A DNA stretch of 13,430 nt from an uncultured Dechloromonas sp. (GTDB taxonomy: Bacteria > Pseudomonadota > Gammaproteobacteria > Burkholderiales > Rhodocyclaceae), in the NCBI GenBank assembly GCA_946477505.1, contig CAMKYP010000058.1, positions 1 through 13,430 of the forward strand. The letters run 5' to 3'. Positions 11,790 through 13,430 of this stretch are shown here, one piece after another (the first letter of the stretch is position 1; the number at the start of each line of letters is the position of its first letter). The notes beneath the pieces are model-generated. The model worked only from the letters and a program-made list of their open reading frames with translations, ran no database searches and was not told the DNA's origin. The position numbers were made by a program, and so were the translations under genes.

Positions 11790-13430
11790 CTAGGTTGCTA
11801 CGGGTGCTTCCAGAGGGAGTGTCAAGGTGAAGGTGCAGCCTTGGCCGGGCCGACTTTCAACGCGTATCTTCCCGCCAAGGATTCCGGTCACGCTGTTGTA
11901 GACGATGTTCAATCCGAGGCCGCTCCCCCCTTTTCCGAAGCGGGTGGTGAAGAAAGGATCGAAAACGCGTCCGAGGTTTTCTTCGGCGATGCCCGCGCCG
12001 TCGTCGTGGATGACGATCACTGCCTTGTCGCCTTCCTGCTTCGCGGACAAATGTATTTCACCGCCGCTTTCCCCATAGCCGTGGATCATGGCGTTTTCCA
12101 GCAGGGCGGAAACGGTCTGGTTCAGGCTGCCGGGATAAGCATTCATCGGGATCTCGCCGTCGATGTCGGTGACGACGGTGCAATGGCCGCGTCTCAGGCT
12201 GGGGGTGAGCATGACCACCGTGTCGTTCAACGTTTCCCTCAGCATGAAACCCCGGCGGGCGTCGCTCGTCCGGTCGACGGCGGCGCGTTTGAAGCTGGCA
12301 ATGAGTTCGGCTGCCTTGTCGAGATTGCGTTGCAGGATGTGCGTCGCCTTGTCGAGCTTGTCCATATGCTCGCGGAGGGTTGTTTTGCGGAGCTGGCCCT
12401 TGTCGATTTCTGATTGCAGCGCCGTCGTTTCGTCGCTCAGGCGCGAGGCGACCAGGACGCAGTTGCCGATCGGCGTATTCAGTTCGTGGGCAATGCCGGC
12501 GACCAGCGCACCCAGGGCGGCCAGTTTCTCTGCTTCAACCAGGTCCTGGCGGGTATCGGTCAAGGTCTGGATGGTTTGCTCCAGTTCCCGATTTGCGTTG
12601 GCCAGCGCAATAGTCCGTTCGTCGACCAGGCGCTCCAGGTTGGCATTCAGGTCACGTACTTCGGCCTCGGCGCGTTCTTGTTCATGGCGTTGCCGTTCCT
12701 GCACCGCGAGCATCTCGTTGAATGCCTTTTCCAGCGTGCCGATTTCACCCGTCGCCTGCAAGTTGATCGGTGTTTTTTCGACCTGGTTCGTCAGGCGGGC
12801 GACGTGCTCGGTGAGGCGTGACAAGGGCGCCAGGGAGCGTTGCGCCATGATCCACGCCAGGCTGAGGAGGCCGAGCCCGGCAACCGCAGCGAGAAAGAAG
12901 ACCCGATCGCGAGTTTCGCGAAACGGCTGTTCGGCTTCGGCGACCGGGAAGTTGGCCGCCAGCAGCCAGCCCGTACTTTTCATGGCGCGTATCCCGACAA
13001 TCATTTTCGTGCCAGTGCTGTTGAAGGTGATGCCGCTCCCCTCGAAGTTTTCACCGAGTGCCTTGTCGATGATCTTGTTTTGCCCAGGCTTGGCTGCAGT
13101 TTTCATGATTCGCATCGGGTCCGGATGCATCAGCATGGTTCGCGACCGCGTCAGCATGAAAAAATAACCGCCTTTCCCGATGTGGACATCTTTCAGCGAC
13201 GCCAGGAAGTTGTTGCCATCGAGGCGCAGGGCGCCGGTGACGAATCCGCGATGCTCTCCGTCACGGCTGAAGATCGGGATGATCAGGGCGACCGCCGGAC
13301 AACCATTGCAGGATGGAGAGGGATAGGGGGCGGAGAAGGTTGGCTGGTGGCTTTCCCGTGCCCGATAGTCGGCATCCGGAGCCCCCGTGAGCTTGCCAAG
13401 GCGTTTTTGGGCGGCAACAGGGTCTGTCGT
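11790..13430 (-). CDS. Membrane sensor histidine kinase with periplasmic Cache domain (N-terminus off the right edge)
   Basis: 546 residues are visible; the frame is open to the window edge with no stop, so the in-frame ATG at 13157 is internal. Residues 1 to about 165 are the distal part of a double-Cache periplasmic sensor ('ALIIPIFSRDGEHRGFVTGA', 'KGGYFFMLTRSRTMLMHPDP'), including a C41-N-G-C44 pair. A membrane segment at about 177-195 leads to HAMP (about 195-248), then a long coiled coil (about 240-303). The dimerisation/phosphoacceptor box 'LGALVAGIAHELNTPIGN' has the histidine at 315 (12486-12488). The ATPase has the N box 'LLENAMIHGYG', G1 'DDGAGI', F box 'VFDPFFTTRF' and G2 'GKGGSGLGL'. 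The kinase is therefore intact and of the HPK4/NtrB-DctB-like type. No response regulator is visible; a partner may lie beyond the edge. Signal unknown. Confidence 0.93.
   Translation of the reverse strand, partial: TTDPVAAQKRLGKLTGAPDADYRARESHQPTFSAPYPSPSCNGCPAVALIIPIFSRDGEHRGFVTGALRLDGNNFLASLKDVHIGKGGYFFMLTRSRTMLMHPDPMRIMKTAAKPGQNKIIDKALGENFEGSGITFNSTGTKMIVGIRAMKSTGWLLAANFPVAEAEQPFRETRDRVFFLAAVAGLGLLSLAWIMAQRSLAPLSRLTEHVARLTNQVEKTPINLQATGEIGTLEKAFNEMLAVQERQRHEQERAEAEVRDLNANLERLVDERTIALANANRELEQTIQTLTDTRQDLVEAEKLAALGALVAGIAHELNTPIGNCVLVASRLSDETTALQSEIDKGQLRKTTLREHMDKLDKATHILQRNLDKAAELIASFKRAAVDRTSDARRGFMLRETLNDTVVMLTPSLRRGHCTVVTDIDGEIPMNAYPGSLNQTVSALLENAMIHGYGESGGEIHLSAKQEGDKAVIVIHDDGAGIAEENLGRVFDPFFTTRFGKGGSGLGLNIVYNSVTGILGGKIRVESRPGQGCTFTLTLPLEAPVAT

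Noticed and set aside
12163..13167. A 334-codon plus-strand frame rich in Ser, Arg and Ala
   Set aside because: It is antisense to the histidine kinase, whose H, N and G boxes are unambiguous.
1..13430. Mobile elements, CRISPR arrays, defence islands, tRNA or attachment sites
   Set aside because: I saw no transposase or integrase motif, spaced repeats, cloverleaf or long direct or inverted repeats. Gene style is uniform across the window.

Overview
The window is GC-rich, densely coding bacterial chromosome. The protein set is a phenylpyruvate/indolepyruvate decarboxylase of the Azospirillum type, a TRAP-T transporter, 5-oxoprolinase PxpBCA, a UPF0178 protein and a Cache-type histidine kinase. 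This suggests a betaproteobacterium, plausibly Rhodocyclales (Dechloromonas/Azonexus/Aromatoleum-like). That placement comes from remembered family resemblance, not from a search. I see no tRNA, rRNA, IS element, CRISPR array or phage gene.

Layout. (1) 1-2216: an Lrp/AsnC regulator, cut by the left edge, is divergent from a thiamine-diphosphate 2-oxoacid decarboxylase (ipdC-like). The 120-bp spacer between them carries two dyads. (2) 2298-7777, minus strand: a six-gene catabolic operon read as dctP - terminator - dctQ - dctM - pxpB - pxpC - pxpA. It encodes a periplasmic binding protein, two TRAP membrane subunits and the three subunits of ATP-dependent 5-oxoprolinase. (3) 7952-8509: a MarR-family regulator divergent from dctP, sharing a spacer rich in small palindromes. 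(4) 8530-10344, minus strand: a translationally coupled trio of exported metallo-beta-lactamase-fold hydrolase, UPF0178/YaiI protein and small cupin. (5) 10508-11782: an exported right-handed beta-helix protein with its own promoter. (6) 11790-13430, minus strand: a membrane sensor histidine kinase cut by the right edge. Its visible Cache sensor domain contains a CxxC motif.

How it fits together. The clearest functional story is region 2+3. A TRAP binding protein and permease probably bring 5-oxoproline (pyroglutamate) into the cell. PxpABC then opens the ring to glutamate at the cost of ATP, and the divergent MarR protein probably controls expression. A strong intrinsic terminator between dctP and dctQ would let the binding protein be made in excess over the permease and enzyme. 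Region 1 is a separate aromatic amino-acid module (phenylpyruvate or indolepyruvate to the arylacetaldehyde), probably controlled by its divergent Lrp protein. Regions 4-6 have no obvious functional link to the rest.
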